Under the pieces are notes generated by a model. The model had not been told where the DNA came from and made no database searches. It was given only the letters and a program-made list of their open reading frames with translations. From assembly GCF_000296445.1 (NCBI RefSeq), contig NZ_JH815198.1, forward strand, positions 250,501 through 314,500: a DNA stretch of 64,000 bases, in the 5' to 3' direction. This document shows, one piece after another, positions 42,617-52,292 of this stretch. A program made the translations under genes and the position numbers. Positions within the stretch are counted from its first letter, which is position 1. Every line of letters begins with the position of its first letter. The stretch is from Slackia piriformis YIT 12062 (GTDB lineage Bacteria > Actinomycetota > Coriobacteriia > Coriobacteriales > Eggerthellaceae).

Positions 42617-44575
42617 ATGGCGCAGGGCTTCTTGCCGATGACGATGGACGAGGCGCGCAGGCGCGGCTGGGACGAGGTCGACTTCGTGTACGTTTCGGGG
42701 GACGCCTATGTCGACCACCCGTCGTTCGGCGCCGCCATCATAACGCGCGTGCTTGAGGCGAACGGATATCGTGTAGGTGTTATCGCGCAGCCCGACTGGA
42801 CGGATCCGCAAAGCATCGCGGTGTTCGGAGAACCACGCCTCGGATTCTTGGTGTCGGCCGGCAATATGGATTCCATGGTCAACCACTACACCTCGTCGAA
42901 AAAGCCGCGACGAAACGACGCCTATTCGCCCGGAGGCCAGGCGGGGCTTCGCCCCAATCACGCCGCCGCCGTGTACGGGAACCTCATTCGTCGCGTCTAC
43001 AAGAAAACCCCTATCATTCTTGGCGGCATTGAAGCCAGCCTGCGCAGACTTGCGCATTACGACTACTGGTCCGACAAGCTGAAGCGTTCTATTCTTCTTG
43101 ATTCGGGCGCCGATATCGTTTCGTACGGCATGGGGGAACGATCTATCGTAGAGATTGCCGATGCACTGCAAAGCGGCCTTTCCATCGAGGACATTACGTT
43201 CATCGAGGGCACGGTGTATAAGGCCCGCTCGCTCAAGCATGTCTACGACGCCGTTGTGCTTCCTTCTTTCGAAGAGATGCGTGCCGACAAGCTTGCGTAT
43301 GCGCGCAGCTTTAACGTCCAATACCTCAATTCGGATCCTTTCACGGGGAAGCGTTTGGTGGAGGAGTATCCCCATCAGGTGTACGTGGTGCAAAACCCGC
43401 CCTCGAAGCCTTTGTCTCGCTCCGAGCTCGATGCGGTGTACCGATTGCCGTATATGCGCACGTATCACCCGTCGTACGAATCGGCCGGGGGTGTTCCCGC
43501 CATTGCTGAGGTCAAGTTCAGCCTGTCGAGCAACCGAGGATGCTTCGGCGAGTGCTCTTTCTGCGCTTTGACGTTTCACCAGGGGCGTATTGTGCAGTCA
43601 AGGAGCAAGGAGTCGCTCGTCGAAGAGGCGAAGCTGTTCTTCGACGATCCTGATTTCAAGGGCTACATCCACGATGTCGGCGGGCCGACGGCGAACTTCA
43701 GAGCCCCGGCGTGTCAGAAGCAGATGAAGCACGGGGCGTGCCCGCATAAAAGCTGTCTTTTCCCGAAGCCCTGCTCGAAGCTCGAGGTCGATCATAAAGA
43801 TTACCTCGATGTCTTGCGGACGCTTCGTTCCATGCCCGAGGTAAAGAAGGTGTTCGTGCGTTCGGGCGTTCGGTTCGATTACGCACTTGCCGACCCCGAC
43901 GACACATTCATTCGCGAGCTGTGCGAGCATCATGTGAGCGGCCAGCTCAAAGTGGCGCCCGAGCACGTATCCGATGCGGTGCTTTCCGTCATGGGCAAGC
44001 CGGGCAATGCCGTGTACGAGTGTTTCCGCGATCGCTATGCGCGCGTCAACGCCGATCTGGGCAAGAAACAGTACCTGGTTCCTTACCTCATGTCGTCTCA
44101 TCCGGGCTCCACGCTCAAAGAAGCGGTCGAGCTGGCGGAATATTGCCGAGATTTGGGATACATGCCGGAGCAGGTGCAGGATTTCTACCCCACGCCGTCC
44201 ACCATGTCGACATGCATGTATTACACCGGAGTAGACCCTCGGACGATGAAGCCGGTCTACACGCCGAAAAGCACCCACGAAAAGGCCCTGCAACGCGCGC
44301 TTATCCAATACCGAGACCCGAAGAACTACGACCTGGTGATAGAGGCGCTTCGCAAGGCGGGGCGTATGGATCTGGTGGGATACGGTCCCGAATGCTTGGT
44401 ACGTCCGCGTAAAGGAGGCGGGTCGCATGGAAGCGCCGCGCGCACATCTGGCGGGTCGCATGGAGGTCCCGTGCGCAAGGGAGGCGGGTCGCGCAAGGGC
44501 GCTGCCGTTAACCGCGTGTCGCGATCTTCCAAGACGGGACAGAAGACCCGCGGAAGTGCGCGAAAACGGAGATAA
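42617..44575 (+). CDS. YgiQ family radical SAM protein
   Basis: 652 aa. The UPF0313/YgiQ N-terminal domain (FLPMTMDEARRRGWDEVDFV, DAYSPGGQAGLRPN) precedes the radical SAM core with the 4Fe-4S cysteines C309, C313 and C316 (CFGECSFC), then HDVGGPTANFRAP and a Cys-rich block with CPHKSCLFPKPC. The last ~60 residues are a Gly/Ser/Arg/Lys-rich tail (GGGSHG-like repeats) resembling disordered RNA-binding tails. Substrate unknown in all bacteria. ATG 42617 has GGAGGG upstream. It follows tcdA by 85 bp. Confidence 0.9.
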   Translation: MAQGFLPMTMDEARRRGWDEVDFVYVSGDAYVDHPSFGAAIITRVLEANGYRVGVIAQPDWTDPQSIAVFGEPRLGFLVSAGNMDSMVNHYTSSKKPRRNDAYSPGGQAGLRPNHAAAVYGNLIRRVYKKTPIILGGIEASLRRLAHYDYWSDKLKRSILLDSGADIVSYGMGERSIVEIADALQSGLSIEDITFIEGTVYKARSLKHVYDAVVLPSFEEMRADKLAYARSFNVQYLNSDPFTGKRLVEEYPHQVYVVQNPPSKPLSRSELDAVYRLPYMRTYHPSYESAGGVPAIAEVKFSLSSNRGCFGECSFCALTFHQGRIVQSRSKESLVEEAKLFFDDPDFKGYIHDVGGPTANFRAPACQKQMKHGACPHKSCLFPKPCSKLEVDHKDYLDVLRTLRSMPEVKKVFVRSGVRFDYALADPDDTFIRELCEHHVSGQLKVAPEHVSDAVLSVMGKPGNAVYECFRDRYARVNADLGKKQYLVPYLMSSHPGSTLKEAVELAEYCRDLGYMPEQVQDFYPTPSTMSTCMYYTGVDPRTMKPVYTPKSTHEKALQRALIQYRDPKNYDLVIEALRKAGRMDLVGYGPECLVRPRKGGGSHGSAARTSGGSHGGPVRKGGGSRKGAAVNRVSRSSKTGQKTRGSARKRR

Positions 44576-44742
44576 TCTGATCATTGTCAGAAGATACCGT
44601 GGCGTTTCGGCAACGATTTTTTCCGGCGTGCGGTGCTTCACTATGATGGCAGTGCGCGTCGAACGCGCATGCCATGCCGCATGCCATCGAGCGTCAAACG
44701 TTACGGCAGGAACGGTGCTCTTTGCACTACGAAAGGGCGTTC

Positions 44743-45561
44743 ATGACATCCATTTCGAATTCCAGCTCCATGCTTGCTTTCAAGGACGATACTTCGTCCG
44801 CTGCGCGGAGAGAACACATATCGCGCATAGGCAATCCGTCTCATACTACGCCTCTTTCGAGCGAAGAGATGGCGCGCAACGCGGCGGGGGAGTTTCTCGC
44901 TCGCTTCGCCGACAAAGAAGGTGTCAACCACGATGCTCTTTCGTCGCAGGCGAAGGTGGTGGGGTCGGCCATGCGCGCTTCGCTGCAGCGCTACGAGTCC
45001 GCCATGCGTCAGATGGAAGTGCGTTTCGAGGTGCTCGATCGGGATTTGAGTTTGAAGAAGAACCGCAATCCCATTCACCACATTGAATCGCGCGTGAAAA
45101 ACCCGGTGAGCATCTATGAGAAGCTCAAAAGACGCAACCTGCCCATCTCCGTCGAATCCATGGAGGCGAACATCTTCGATATTGCGGGCGTGCGCGTTAT
45201 CTGCTCGTACATCCACGATGTATACGGGCTGCTCAGTCTTTTACGCAAGCAGGACGACCTGGAAATCGTCGAGGTGAAAGACTATATCGAGCACCCGAAA
45301 CCGAACGGGTATAGAAGCCTGCATGTCATCGTGCGGATACCGGTGTATTTCATGGATAAAAAGGAGCTTGTTCCTGTCGAGGTTCAAATCAGGACCATCG
45401 CCATGGATTTTTGGGCGAGTCTCGAGCACGGGCTGAAATACAAAGCCGTGCACAGCGTCGAGGGCATCGATTCGTCGGATGAGCTGTTGTACTGCAGCCG
45501 CGTTATCAAAGACGTCGAGGAACGCATGCAAATCCTTGCGCGCGCCATGGATACGGAGTAA
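44743..45561 (+). CDS. Small alarmone synthetase, (p)ppGpp synthetase RelQ/YjbM-like
   Basis: 272 aa without HD hydrolase, TGS or ACT domains. Synthetase motifs: ESRVKNPVSIYEKLKRR (ATP/pyrophosphate-transfer region), FDIAGVRVICSYIHDVY, KPNGYRSLHVIVRIPV, and VEVQIRTIAMDFWASLEHGL (catalytic Glu, GTP site). The enzyme transfers pyrophosphate from ATP to GDP or GTP and is constitutive, controlled mostly by expression. About 60 extra N-terminal residues are present relative to RelQ. ATG 44743 with GAAAGGG upstream; the longer frame from 44674 is unsupported. Confidence 0.9.
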   Translation: MTSISNSSSMLAFKDDTSSAARREHISRIGNPSHTTPLSSEEMARNAAGEFLARFADKEGVNHDALSSQAKVVGSAMRASLQRYESAMRQMEVRFEVLDRDLSLKKNRNPIHHIESRVKNPVSIYEKLKRRNLPISVESMEANIFDIAGVRVICSYIHDVYGLLSLLRKQDDLEIVEVKDYIEHPKPNGYRSLHVIVRIPVYFMDKKELVPVEVQIRTIAMDFWASLEHGLKYKAVHSVEGIDSSDELLYCSRVIKDVEERMQILARAMDTE

Positions 45562-45636
45562 TACCGCCGATTGATGTGAGCTTTGTTTTTCAGGACACGG
45601 CAGCGCGGCGCGCGTTGCCGACGAAGGAGATGGCTT

Positions 45637-46854
45637 ATGCAGGAACGGCAAGACGGCGATGAGAGGAAGAAACCGTTTTGGTTTACGCTCTTCGACGACC
45701 TTTCGATAGCGCAGCTGCTCGCGGGCGCTCTGGCCGCGGTGACTTCCATGCTACTTGCATCTCGGATTGGCATAGCGGGGTCTTTGATCGGCGCTGCTGT
45801 GGGCTCGATTGTTTCCGCTGTCGCATCGCAGGTGTATAAGAAGTTCCTCTCCGCTTCTGCGGAGAAGATCAAGGATATTGCTCCGACTCACTCCTCGTCT
45901 GCTTCTGACGGGAAAAGCCATTTCGCCGATGGGTCGATTGGTTCTGCCGGGGTCGGGACGAATGAGGGTTTTTCCAGCGTGGCAACGCATGCGTTCGGTG
46001 CTGTTGGCCCTGCACGCGGAGACGTCGCTTCGGCGGATAAAACAATCGCGATGGGTGCGCTTGGCGCAAACGATGCTTCCGCGACGGGCACGCGTGCTTT
46101 GGGCGTTGATGGCATGCATGTCTCGCGTGCGGCGTCGGACGAAACCGTGGTCCTGGAGGCGGCTTCATTCGACGCTTCGTCGCACGGTGCTGCGTCCCGA
46201 ACCGTCTCCAATAATGGTCGGAGCAGCAAATCCGAGGCTTACGCCGAATCGGCTCTTGCTCGCGCTCGTGCGGCTCGTGAACGCAAGGCCAAAATCCAAA
46301 AGAGCGCGGTGATTGTCGCTGCGGTTTCGGCACTGGTGGCCATGCTGCTTTCCGCCGTCGTTATCGAGGTGGTTACGGCGGGTCAAGGCGTAGGGGCGAA
46401 GGCGCCTTCCATCGTCGCCTCCTGGCATGAGCCGCAGGATGTGAAACAGGATGCTTCGCATGTCCAAAGCGCTTCTCAGGGTGGGGGCGAAAGCAAGGAT
46501 TCCGGGGAGGCCCATTCCACGGATGCATCTTCGTCGAGCACTTCCGACCAGGAATCTTCTTCGAATAAAGAGGATTCGTCGGCTTCGACGGGGTCTGATT
46601 CCTCTTCGACGGGAGGTGGGTCCGAGAGCCAGCAGGGGACGTCGTCGGGCGGTACGACGGGCACGACCGGTGACGGGTCGTCAACCGACAGCTCCGGCGA
46701 TCAGGGAAGCACGGATTCCGGAGCGGACGGGAGCACGGGAGGCTCTACTTCCGGCGGGTCTTCTTCATCGGGTGATTCGTCAAGCTCCGGTTCGTCTTCT
46801 TCTGGCACGGGCGGGACGCCTCAGAATCAAAGCGGGACGTCTTCCGGTGCGTGA
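45637..46854 (+). CDS. Membrane protein with Ser/Gly-rich tail, unknown function
   Basis: 405 aa. A short cytoplasmic start (MQERQDGDERKKPFWFTLFD), two closely spaced Gly/Ala-rich membrane segments (AGALAAVTSMLLASRIGIAG and SLIGAAVGSIVSAVASQVYK), a ~150-residue Ser/Ala-rich cytosolic linker, a third helix (VIVAAVSALVAMLLSAVVIE), then an outside tail of ~150 residues almost entirely Ser, Gly, Thr, Asp. The tail is disordered and resembles cell-wall spanning or glycosylated regions. I do not recognise a family. SD AAGGAG precedes ATG 45637. The next gene starts 4 bp after its stop. Confidence 0.75.
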   Translation: MQERQDGDERKKPFWFTLFDDLSIAQLLAGALAAVTSMLLASRIGIAGSLIGAAVGSIVSAVASQVYKKFLSASAEKIKDIAPTHSSSASDGKSHFADGSIGSAGVGTNEGFSSVATHAFGAVGPARGDVASADKTIAMGALGANDASATGTRALGVDGMHVSRAASDETVVLEAASFDASSHGAASRTVSNNGRSSKSEAYAESALARARAARERKAKIQKSAVIVAAVSALVAMLLSAVVIEVVTAGQGVGAKAPSIVASWHEPQDVKQDASHVQSASQGGGESKDSGEAHSTDASSSSTSDQESSSNKEDSSASTGSDSSSTGGGSESQQGTSSGGTTGTTGDGSSTDSSGDQGSTDSGADGSTGGSTSGGSSSSGDSSSSGSSSSGTGGTPQNQSGTSSGA

Positions 46855-46858
46855 TGCG

Positions 46859-47737
46859 ATGTTCGATATGCATTGCCATCTCGGCTTCTCGAAAGACGGG
46901 GAATCGATCGCGTGCCGCGCCGCCGAATCTCTTACGGCGTTCTCGGCAACGGTGGACCCTTTATCGTACGAAAAGGACGTGCGTCGATTTTCTTCGTGTT
47001 CGAGCGTTCGCGTAGGACTCGGACTGCATCCCTGGTTTATTTCGGACGATGATGCGCAGATCGAGCGGTTCGAGGCGATCGCCCCGTCGAGCGCCTTCAT
47101 CGGCGAAGTGGGACTTGACTTTTCGTCTCGCCATGAGGAGACGCGCGAAAGACAGGTTGAGATTTTCGAACGGATTGTCGCGGCTTGCGCAAAAAGGACT
47201 CAAGGCCTGCAGCCGCGGGTATGCAGCGGCGAAGGGTCGTGTGCAAACGGACTTGTGTCTATTCATGCAGTACGCGCTGTGGACGAGGTGATTGACGCGT
47301 TCGAGCGCGCCGGTGCTCTGTGCGGGGCGGGCCGTCGGACTCCTGCGCTCGTAGGAGGGCGTGCGCTGGTGCTGCATTCGTTCGCCGGTACGTCCGACCA
47401 GCTGCAGCGCGCTTTGGATCGCGGTTTCTTCGTATCGTTCGGCCCGCGTGTCATGCGCACCAAGCGTGGCCGGGCCTATGCGCGCGCCGTTCCCGAGGAC
47501 AGGCTTTTGATAGAGACCGACCTGCCGTCGGGGGAAGGCGCGCCGTTTTCTCTCGACCAATGGTGCGGCGCCATGGAAGAAACATGGGAGGCGGTGCTTG
47601 CGGCACGTTTCGGCGAGGCGAACGCGGAAAAGGTGCGTTATGCCCGGCGGGCATGCGTCGAGTTCGTCAACGGGCAAAGCGCGCGCATACTTTGCATGTC
47701 GCCTGGCGAATGCGCGCTCTCTTCGTCAATCTTTTAA
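46859..47737 (+). CDS. TatD family metal-dependent hydrolase
   Basis: 292 aa TIM-barrel enzyme. Metal ligands fit MFDMHCHLGF (HxH), GEVGLDF (Glu), LHSFAG (His) and the terminal RLLIETDLPSG (Asp). TatD-like enzymes act as 3'-5' exonucleases or deacylases. A Cys-rich insertion near residues 120-150 (LQPRVCSGEGSCANG) is unusual. There is no clear Shine-Dalgarno; ATG 46859 lies 4 bp after the stop of the membrane protein gene, so translation is probably coupled. The same frame is open far upstream into that gene, but this is overlap, not extra protein. Confidence 0.8.
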   Translation: MFDMHCHLGFSKDGESIACRAAESLTAFSATVDPLSYEKDVRRFSSCSSVRVGLGLHPWFISDDDAQIERFEAIAPSSAFIGEVGLDFSSRHEETRERQVEIFERIVAACAKRTQGLQPRVCSGEGSCANGLVSIHAVRAVDEVIDAFERAGALCGAGRRTPALVGGRALVLHSFAGTSDQLQRALDRGFFVSFGPRVMRTKRGRAYARAVPEDRLLIETDLPSGEGAPFSLDQWCGAMEETWEAVLAARFGEANAEKVRYARRACVEFVNGQSARILCMSPGECALSSSIF

Positions 47738-47775
47738 GCCGAAGGGGGATTTCGCGCGGGAAAGCATACGGCTGC

Positions 47776-47784
47776 TGGTAGGAT
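47776..47784 (+). promoter_or_regulatory. Extended -10 of the serine acetyltransferase gene
   Basis: TGGTAGGAT: TG-n plus TAGGAT (47779-47784), 61 bases before ATG 47846. No matching -35. Confidence 0.35.
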
Positions 47785-47845
47785 AGACGCATTCACTATT
47801 CCGAAGCGAACGGCTTCGGGCCGATTCGGCTGAAACGAGGTTTCT

Positions 47846-48760
47846 ATGTTGAACGAAAGCCTGGACAACATCGTCGAAGGTATCGCGGAGAATTACAAAT
47901 CTCCCGAAATCTTTTTCACCAAGCCCGACCGCCATTTTCCCAACAGGGATGCAATCATCGGCATTCTGACGGATTTGCGCCACCTGATGTTCCCCCGTTA
48001 TTTCGGAGAGGAAATCCCCACGGGCTGCGACCCCCGCTATTTCATCGGCGATACGCTCATTCGTATCGAAGACTCCTTGCAGCGCCAGCTGCGCGAGGCT
48101 TTGCTGTTCCGCGACGGCGACGCCATGTCTAAGGAAGAAATCGAATCTCGCGTGAACGAGATATCGGAAACGTTCCTTGCGAAGCTGCCCGAATTGCACA
48201 AGACCCTTCTCAAGGACGTGCAGGCTGCTTTCGACGGCGACCCGGCCGCACAGAGCAAAGAGGAGATCATCTTTTCGTATCCTGGATTCTTTGCGGTATT
48301 CGTGTACCGCATCGCCCATGAGCTTTACGTGCAGAAGGTGCCGCTGATTCCACGCATCATGACCGAATATGCGCATGGCCGTACGGGCGTAGACATCAAT
48401 TCGGGCGCTACGATCGGTGAATACTTCTTCATCGACCACGCCACGGGCGTTGTCATTGGCGAAACCACCATGATCGGCAATCATGTCAAGATATACCAGG
48501 GCGTAACGCTGGGCGCGCTTTCTACGCGCGCCGGTCAGCAGCTCGCAGGCGTGAAACGTCATCCCACCATTGAAGACAATGTCACGATTTATTCCAACGC
48601 AAGCGTGCTCGGCGGGGAGACGGTTATCGGCGAGGGGACGGTCATTGCGGGCGGCGCATTCGTTACCGAGTCCATTCCCGCGAATTCTCGCGTGAGTGTC
48701 AAAGGCGTCGAAATCAACGTGCGCCAGCCGCGCAAAAGCCCGGCAAGCTGGGAGTTGTAA
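47846..48760 (+). CDS. epsC: Serine O-acetyltransferase, EpsC-type
   Basis: Forms O-acetylserine from serine and acetyl-CoA for cysteine synthesis. 304 aa, the longer EpsC form with a ~150-residue helical N-terminal domain. The left-handed beta-helix begins at [20 protein letters not shown]; the catalytic His/Asp are in [12 protein letters not shown], and the lysine loop [15 protein letters not shown] follows. The end lacks the C-terminal Ile that lets enteric CysE bind CysK. ATG 47846 has ACGAGG upstream. No cysK is adjacent. A perfect-quality terminator follows. Confidence 0.93.
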   Translation: MLNESLDNIVEGIAENYKSPEIFFTKPDRHFPNRDAIIGILTDLRHLMFPRYFGEEIPTGCDPRYFIGDTLIRIEDSLQRQLREALLFRDGDAMSKEEIESRVNEISETFLAKLPELHKTLLKDVQAAFDGDPAAQSKEEIIFSYPGFFAVFVYRIAHELYVQKVPLIPRIMTEYAHGRTGVDINSGATIGEYFFIDHATGVVIGETTMIGNHVKIYQGVTLGALSTRAGQQLAGVKRHPTIEDNVTIYSNASVLGGETVIGEGTVIAGGAFVTESIPANSRVSVKGVEINVRQPRKSPASWEL

Positions 48761-48826
48761 GTCGCAATTGCGCACTTGGCTTTGCGAACGGATTCACCGT
48801 TCGTCGCCGATGTTTTCCACTATTGC

Positions 48827-48872
48827 AGCAGGCGGGTTTTGGTCCGAAGGCCAGGCCCGCTTGCTTTTTTTT
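48827..48872 (+). terminator. Rho-independent terminator after the acetyltransferase gene
   Basis: AGCAGGCGGG (48827-48836) pairs with CCCGCTTGCT (48856-48865) with one G-U pair, followed by eight T residues. Confidence 0.9.
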
Positions 48873-48974
48873 GTTATGGGCGTGCTTGCGCATACGGCCG
48901 CAGCGCATTTGATTTCGGCAGTTGCCATTGTTCTGTGGCAGGTGTTTTGATCGATGTGCGTGCTGAAACGCCGC

Positions 48975-50303
48975 TTATTTTTTGGCGTTGCGCTTCTGCT
49001 CCTTTTCCCGTTTTGCCATGAAGGCCGTTGCGGCTACGAGAACCAGTCCTGCGCAGGTAAGCGCGCCTGCGGCGGGGAAGGCGGGAAGATAGCTTCCGGT
49101 ATGTGCCAGAACGCTTGCGGCGAGCATGGGCCCGATGATCGAGGCGCAGGTGTAGCCTGAGAACATGAACGCGTAATTCTGGCCGAAATGCTTCGTGCCG
49201 TAGAGGTCGGCGGTAAGTGCCGGCATGGTGGCCATCATGCCGCCGAAGGTTGCGCCGATGACGCACAGGGCCGCTGTAAGGCTGACGAAGCTGTCTGCCT
49301 TCCCGAGGAAGAACGCCATGGTCGCGGCCGTCACGGTCATGCAGAACAGCATGATGGGATAGCGGCCGAAGCGGTCGGAGAGCGACGCGAATGCGAGGCG
49401 TCCTGCGAAATTTGCGACGGCGAGGATGCCGACCTGGGCTGCGGCCTGGTTGGCATCGAGGCCTGCGAGCTGTTCGCTAATGCCGGCCGCGTGTCCGATA
49501 GCCATCATGCCGGCGCTTGCCGCCACGGCGAAGAGCAGCCACATGAGGTATGCCGTGGGCTTCTTGAGCATCTGAAGTGTGGTGAGGCCGTCTTCTTGTA
49601 TAGAGGAGCGGTCGCCGCGTATCCAGTTTTCGGGGGTCCAATCCTTCGGAGGGGCGGCGAGGAATCGGGAGGCGACGACTACGCCGACGGCGAAGATAAT
49701 GCCGCAGATGTGAAACGACATGCTGACGCCCATGGTGGTGATGAGGAAGTTGCCCAAGGGGGCAAAGATGATGGGAGAAAGCCCGGTGGTGCCGACGCAG
49801 ACGCCGTTTGCGAGCCCTCGTTTGTCGGGGAACCACGCCGTTGCCGTGGAGACCGATACGTTATAGATGACGCCGCTTCCGATGCCTCCCATGATGCTGT
49901 AGGTCATATACAACAGGGGGATGGCATCCGCGAAGCCCGCGAAGAACCACCCCGCAGCGAAGCTGCAACCGCCGCAGAGGGAGAGGATTCCCGGCTTCAT
50001 GCGGTTTTGCAGCCAACCGGCAAGAAATCCCGCGCAGCATTCGGACACGATGTAAAGCGAATAGGCGAACGCGGTAGCTTGAGGAGCCCATCCATACGTG
50101 CTCGAAAGGGACGAATAGAAGATGCTCCAGACGTATACCGCACCTACGAGGGCGTTGAATGTGCCTGCCGCCGCAAGAACGACCCAACGGTTTATAGGAG
50201 CGCCCATCGCCCTTGAAGAACGGGCTTTCGCCGAGACGGCCTTTTTCGGCGAGGATGCCGGCAGGTTTTCAGGCTTTGCAGCATGACGTTCCAAATTCCC
50301 CAT
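48975..50303 (-). CDS. MFS transporter, OFA (oxalate/formate antiporter-like) family
   Basis: 442 aa with twelve predicted helices and a ~30-residue cytoplasmic start. OFA features: RWVVLAAAGTFNALVGAVYV in helix 1, WSIFYSSLSSTYGW, and the central loop with PPKDWTPENW. The family exchanges carboxylates such as oxalate, formate and others. Substrate here unknown. ATG 50303 is preferred over ATG 50321, since AAAGGGG lies six bases before it and the predicted transcript begins near 50334. The promoter at 50341-50370 makes it separate from cydDC. Confidence 0.85.
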   Translation of the reverse strand: MGNLERHAAKPENLPASSPKKAVSAKARSSRAMGAPINRWVVLAAAGTFNALVGAVYVWSIFYSSLSSTYGWAPQATAFAYSLYIVSECCAGFLAGWLQNRMKPGILSLCGGCSFAAGWFFAGFADAIPLLYMTYSIMGGIGSGVIYNVSVSTATAWFPDKRGLANGVCVGTTGLSPIIFAPLGNFLITTMGVSMSFHICGIIFAVGVVVASRFLAAPPKDWTPENWIRGDRSSIQEDGLTTLQMLKKPTAYLMWLLFAVAASAGMMAIGHAAGISEQLAGLDANQAAAQVGILAVANFAGRLAFASLSDRFGRYPIMLFCMTVTAATMAFFLGKADSFVSLTAALCVIGATFGGMMATMPALTADLYGTKHFGQNYAFMFSGYTCASIIGPMLAASVLAHTGSYLPAFPAAGALTCAGLVLVAATAFMAKREKEQKRNAKK

Positions 50304-50340
50304 GTCGTCCCCTTTGTGCATGATTCAGAACAGCGACCCT

Positions 50341-50370
50341 ACTATCTTCGGATGGTCGGGGGCGTGTCAA
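50341..50370 (-). promoter_or_regulatory. Promoter of the OFA-type transporter gene
   Basis: On the minus strand: consensus -35 TTGACA (50365-50370), 18-bp spacer, -10 GATAGT (50341-50346). It lies in the 87-bp gap after cydC. Confidence 0.6.
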
Positions 50371-50390
50371 GGGAAAATGCGATAGAGGGC

Positions 50391-52292
50391 CTATTTCGCT
50401 TCGTGCGAAGAGGAGGGGCCGACGTTGCCGCTGTCGAAGGCGAGCAGCGTTCGATAGCGTTCGTTGCTTCGTTCCAGTTCGGCGGGAGACCCGTCCATGG
50501 CAATGCCGCCGTTTTCGAAGAACAGCACGCGGTCGGCGCGCGAAACGCCTTGGAGATGGTGGGTGATGAGCAAGACGGTGCTGCCTTCGAGCGTAGAGAG
50601 CATCGTTTCGAGGAGCGCCTGCTCGGTTGCGGGGTCGAGACCCGCGAAGGGTTCGTCAAGTATTACGATCGCAGGCTTGGAGAGAAGAATGCGAGCGAGC
50701 GCGATGCGATGGCGTTCGCCGCCAGAGAAACTCTTGCCCGATTCGTCTATGACAGTATCAAGCCCGTTGGGCAGCTGCTTTGCTCGCGGGCGGAGCCCGA
50801 CGCGTTCGAGCGCGTCCCAGAGCTCGTCGTCGGTTGCGTTTCCTTTGCCGATGAGCAGGTTCTCTCGCAAGGACTGGTTGAAGATATGGGGATTCTGCTG
50901 GATGACGCCGACGAGGCGCATTGCCGAGAATTCTTGGCAGGCGGTATCCGTGTTGCCTACGAAGATGCGTCCGCTGTCGGGCGCCCCTTCGCCGCGAAGC
51001 AACGATGCAAAGGTTGATTTGCCGGCTCCGCTTCGTCCCAGAACGGCGACAACGCCGCCATGCGGTATCGCAAGGCTCAGGTTCCGTAGAACCGGACGAT
51101 TTGTGCCGGGGTAGGAGAAGGTCACGTTCTCGAAGCGAATGTCGCAGGGGCGGGAGTCGCCGTTCGCGGAACCATGTTCGGCGGAGGGTGCGGCGGATGC
51201 AAAGGGAACGGTTCGTTCCTGCATGCTTTCGCGCGAATATTCGTTCAGATTCGCGACCGCATTGCTGTGCGTGACGATTCCGAGAGCCGCTGTAGGCACG
51301 GGGCTGAACGCCTCGATCAAGGGGAAGAAGCACAGAACGAACGCCGCGATCCAGTTCGCCGCATAGGCGGGTGCGTTTTCGTTGCCGAGCGAAGCGAGCG
51401 ACAAAGCGAGTCCTGATGCGGATTCTTGGGATGCGAAGGTAGCCGAGGCCCAAAGAAGCAGCACCACGGCGCACAGGCCGAAGAGGACCTGGAGCAAAAC
51501 GTCGCGTACGCGGTTATGCCGCTTGATGGCCGCGTCGATGCGGCGCGCTTCTTTCTGCAGATTCTTGTATCGGCCGAGATAGTCGTCGCTGCGTCCTGAG
51601 AAGACCCAGTCCGATACCCCCAAGACGTTGTCGGAAAGGTCGTCGTAGAGCTTGGAGGTGATCGCCTTCGCGCGCATGAGGCGCGCGCCGTTCGCGCATA
51701 CGGATACAAGCGGCATGACGAACAGCGCCACGCCGAGCATAAGCGCCATGGCGCATGCAACGGGGACGGTGAAAAATCCCAGGGCGATAATGGCGACGAG
51801 ATAGAGCAGCCATGCTGATGCTATGGGCAGAATCGTGCGCAGGTAGAGGTCCTGGACATGTCCGATGTCCTCGGAAAGCAGACCGAGGGCCTCTCCGAAG
51901 CGTCGTTGCGAGCGAAGCGCCGAGGAGCGGCGCTCGATAGTTTCGTAAAGCTTGCGACGCAGCTCGCTGGTCATGCGCAGCACCCAGTCGTGGCTGGCGA
52001 GGCGTTCGACGTATTGCAGGATGGGCTTGCCGAGGCCGAAGATGCGCACGAAAAGCGAGGGAAGGTGTAAAGCGAGCACGGTGAGGGGAAGGGTCGCGGC
52101 AAGAGAGATCATATAGCCGGACGTGAACATGAGAGCGCCCGCGAAGACGAAGGCGAGCAGCCCGAGGAGCAGCGTCAGGGCGAGAATATGGGCGTAGCGT
52201 GCGAAAAACGGCTTGACCCATTCATCTTGGCGCCATGCCGAATGAAGGGTTGAAACCATGCGGGGGGTTTGTTCGGCTGCGGTTTTGTTCAT
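50391..52292 (-). CDS. cydC: Thiol reductant ABC exporter subunit CydC
   Basis: 633 aa half-transporter: six membrane helices (about 30-310) then an ATPase domain. Walker A GRSGAGKST, the Q-loop VGVIQQNPHIF, signature FSGGERHRIALAR, Walker B AIVILDEPFAG. With CydD it exports cysteine or glutathione to the outside face, needed for assembly of bd oxidase haem in many bacteria. It overlaps the cydD stop by four bases (ATGA), so it is coupled. ATG 52292 with GGAAGGAGG upstream; the frame extension to 52415 lies inside cydD. No cydAB is in the window. Confidence 0.93.
   Translation of the reverse strand: MNKTAAEQTPRMVSTLHSAWRQDEWVKPFFARYAHILALTLLLGLLAFVFAGALMFTSGYMISLAATLPLTVLALHLPSLFVRIFGLGKPILQYVERLASHDWVLRMTSELRRKLYETIERRSSALRSQRRFGEALGLLSEDIGHVQDLYLRTILPIASAWLLYLVAIIALGFFTVPVACAMALMLGVALFVMPLVSVCANGARLMRAKAITSKLYDDLSDNVLGVSDWVFSGRSDDYLGRYKNLQKEARRIDAAIKRHNRVRDVLLQVLFGLCAVVLLLWASATFASQESASGLALSLASLGNENAPAYAANWIAAFVLCFFPLIEAFSPVPTAALGIVTHSNAVANLNEYSRESMQERTVPFASAAPSAEHGSANGDSRPCDIRFENVTFSYPGTNRPVLRNLSLAIPHGGVVAVLGRSGAGKSTFASLLRGEGAPDSGRIFVGNTDTACQEFSAMRLVGVIQQNPHIFNQSLRENLLIGKGNATDDELWDALERVGLRPRAKQLPNGLDTVIDESGKSFSGGERHRIALARILLSKPAIVILDEPFAGLDPATEQALLETMLSTLEGSTVLLITHHLQGVSRADRVLFFENGGIAMDGSPAELERSNERYRTLLAFDSGNVGPSSSHEAK

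Noticed and set aside
46451-46858. Upstream extension of the TatD frame inside the membrane protein gene
   Set aside because: Arg/Pro-rich out-of-frame translation of the Ser/Gly tail; TatD homology starts only at MFDMHCHL.
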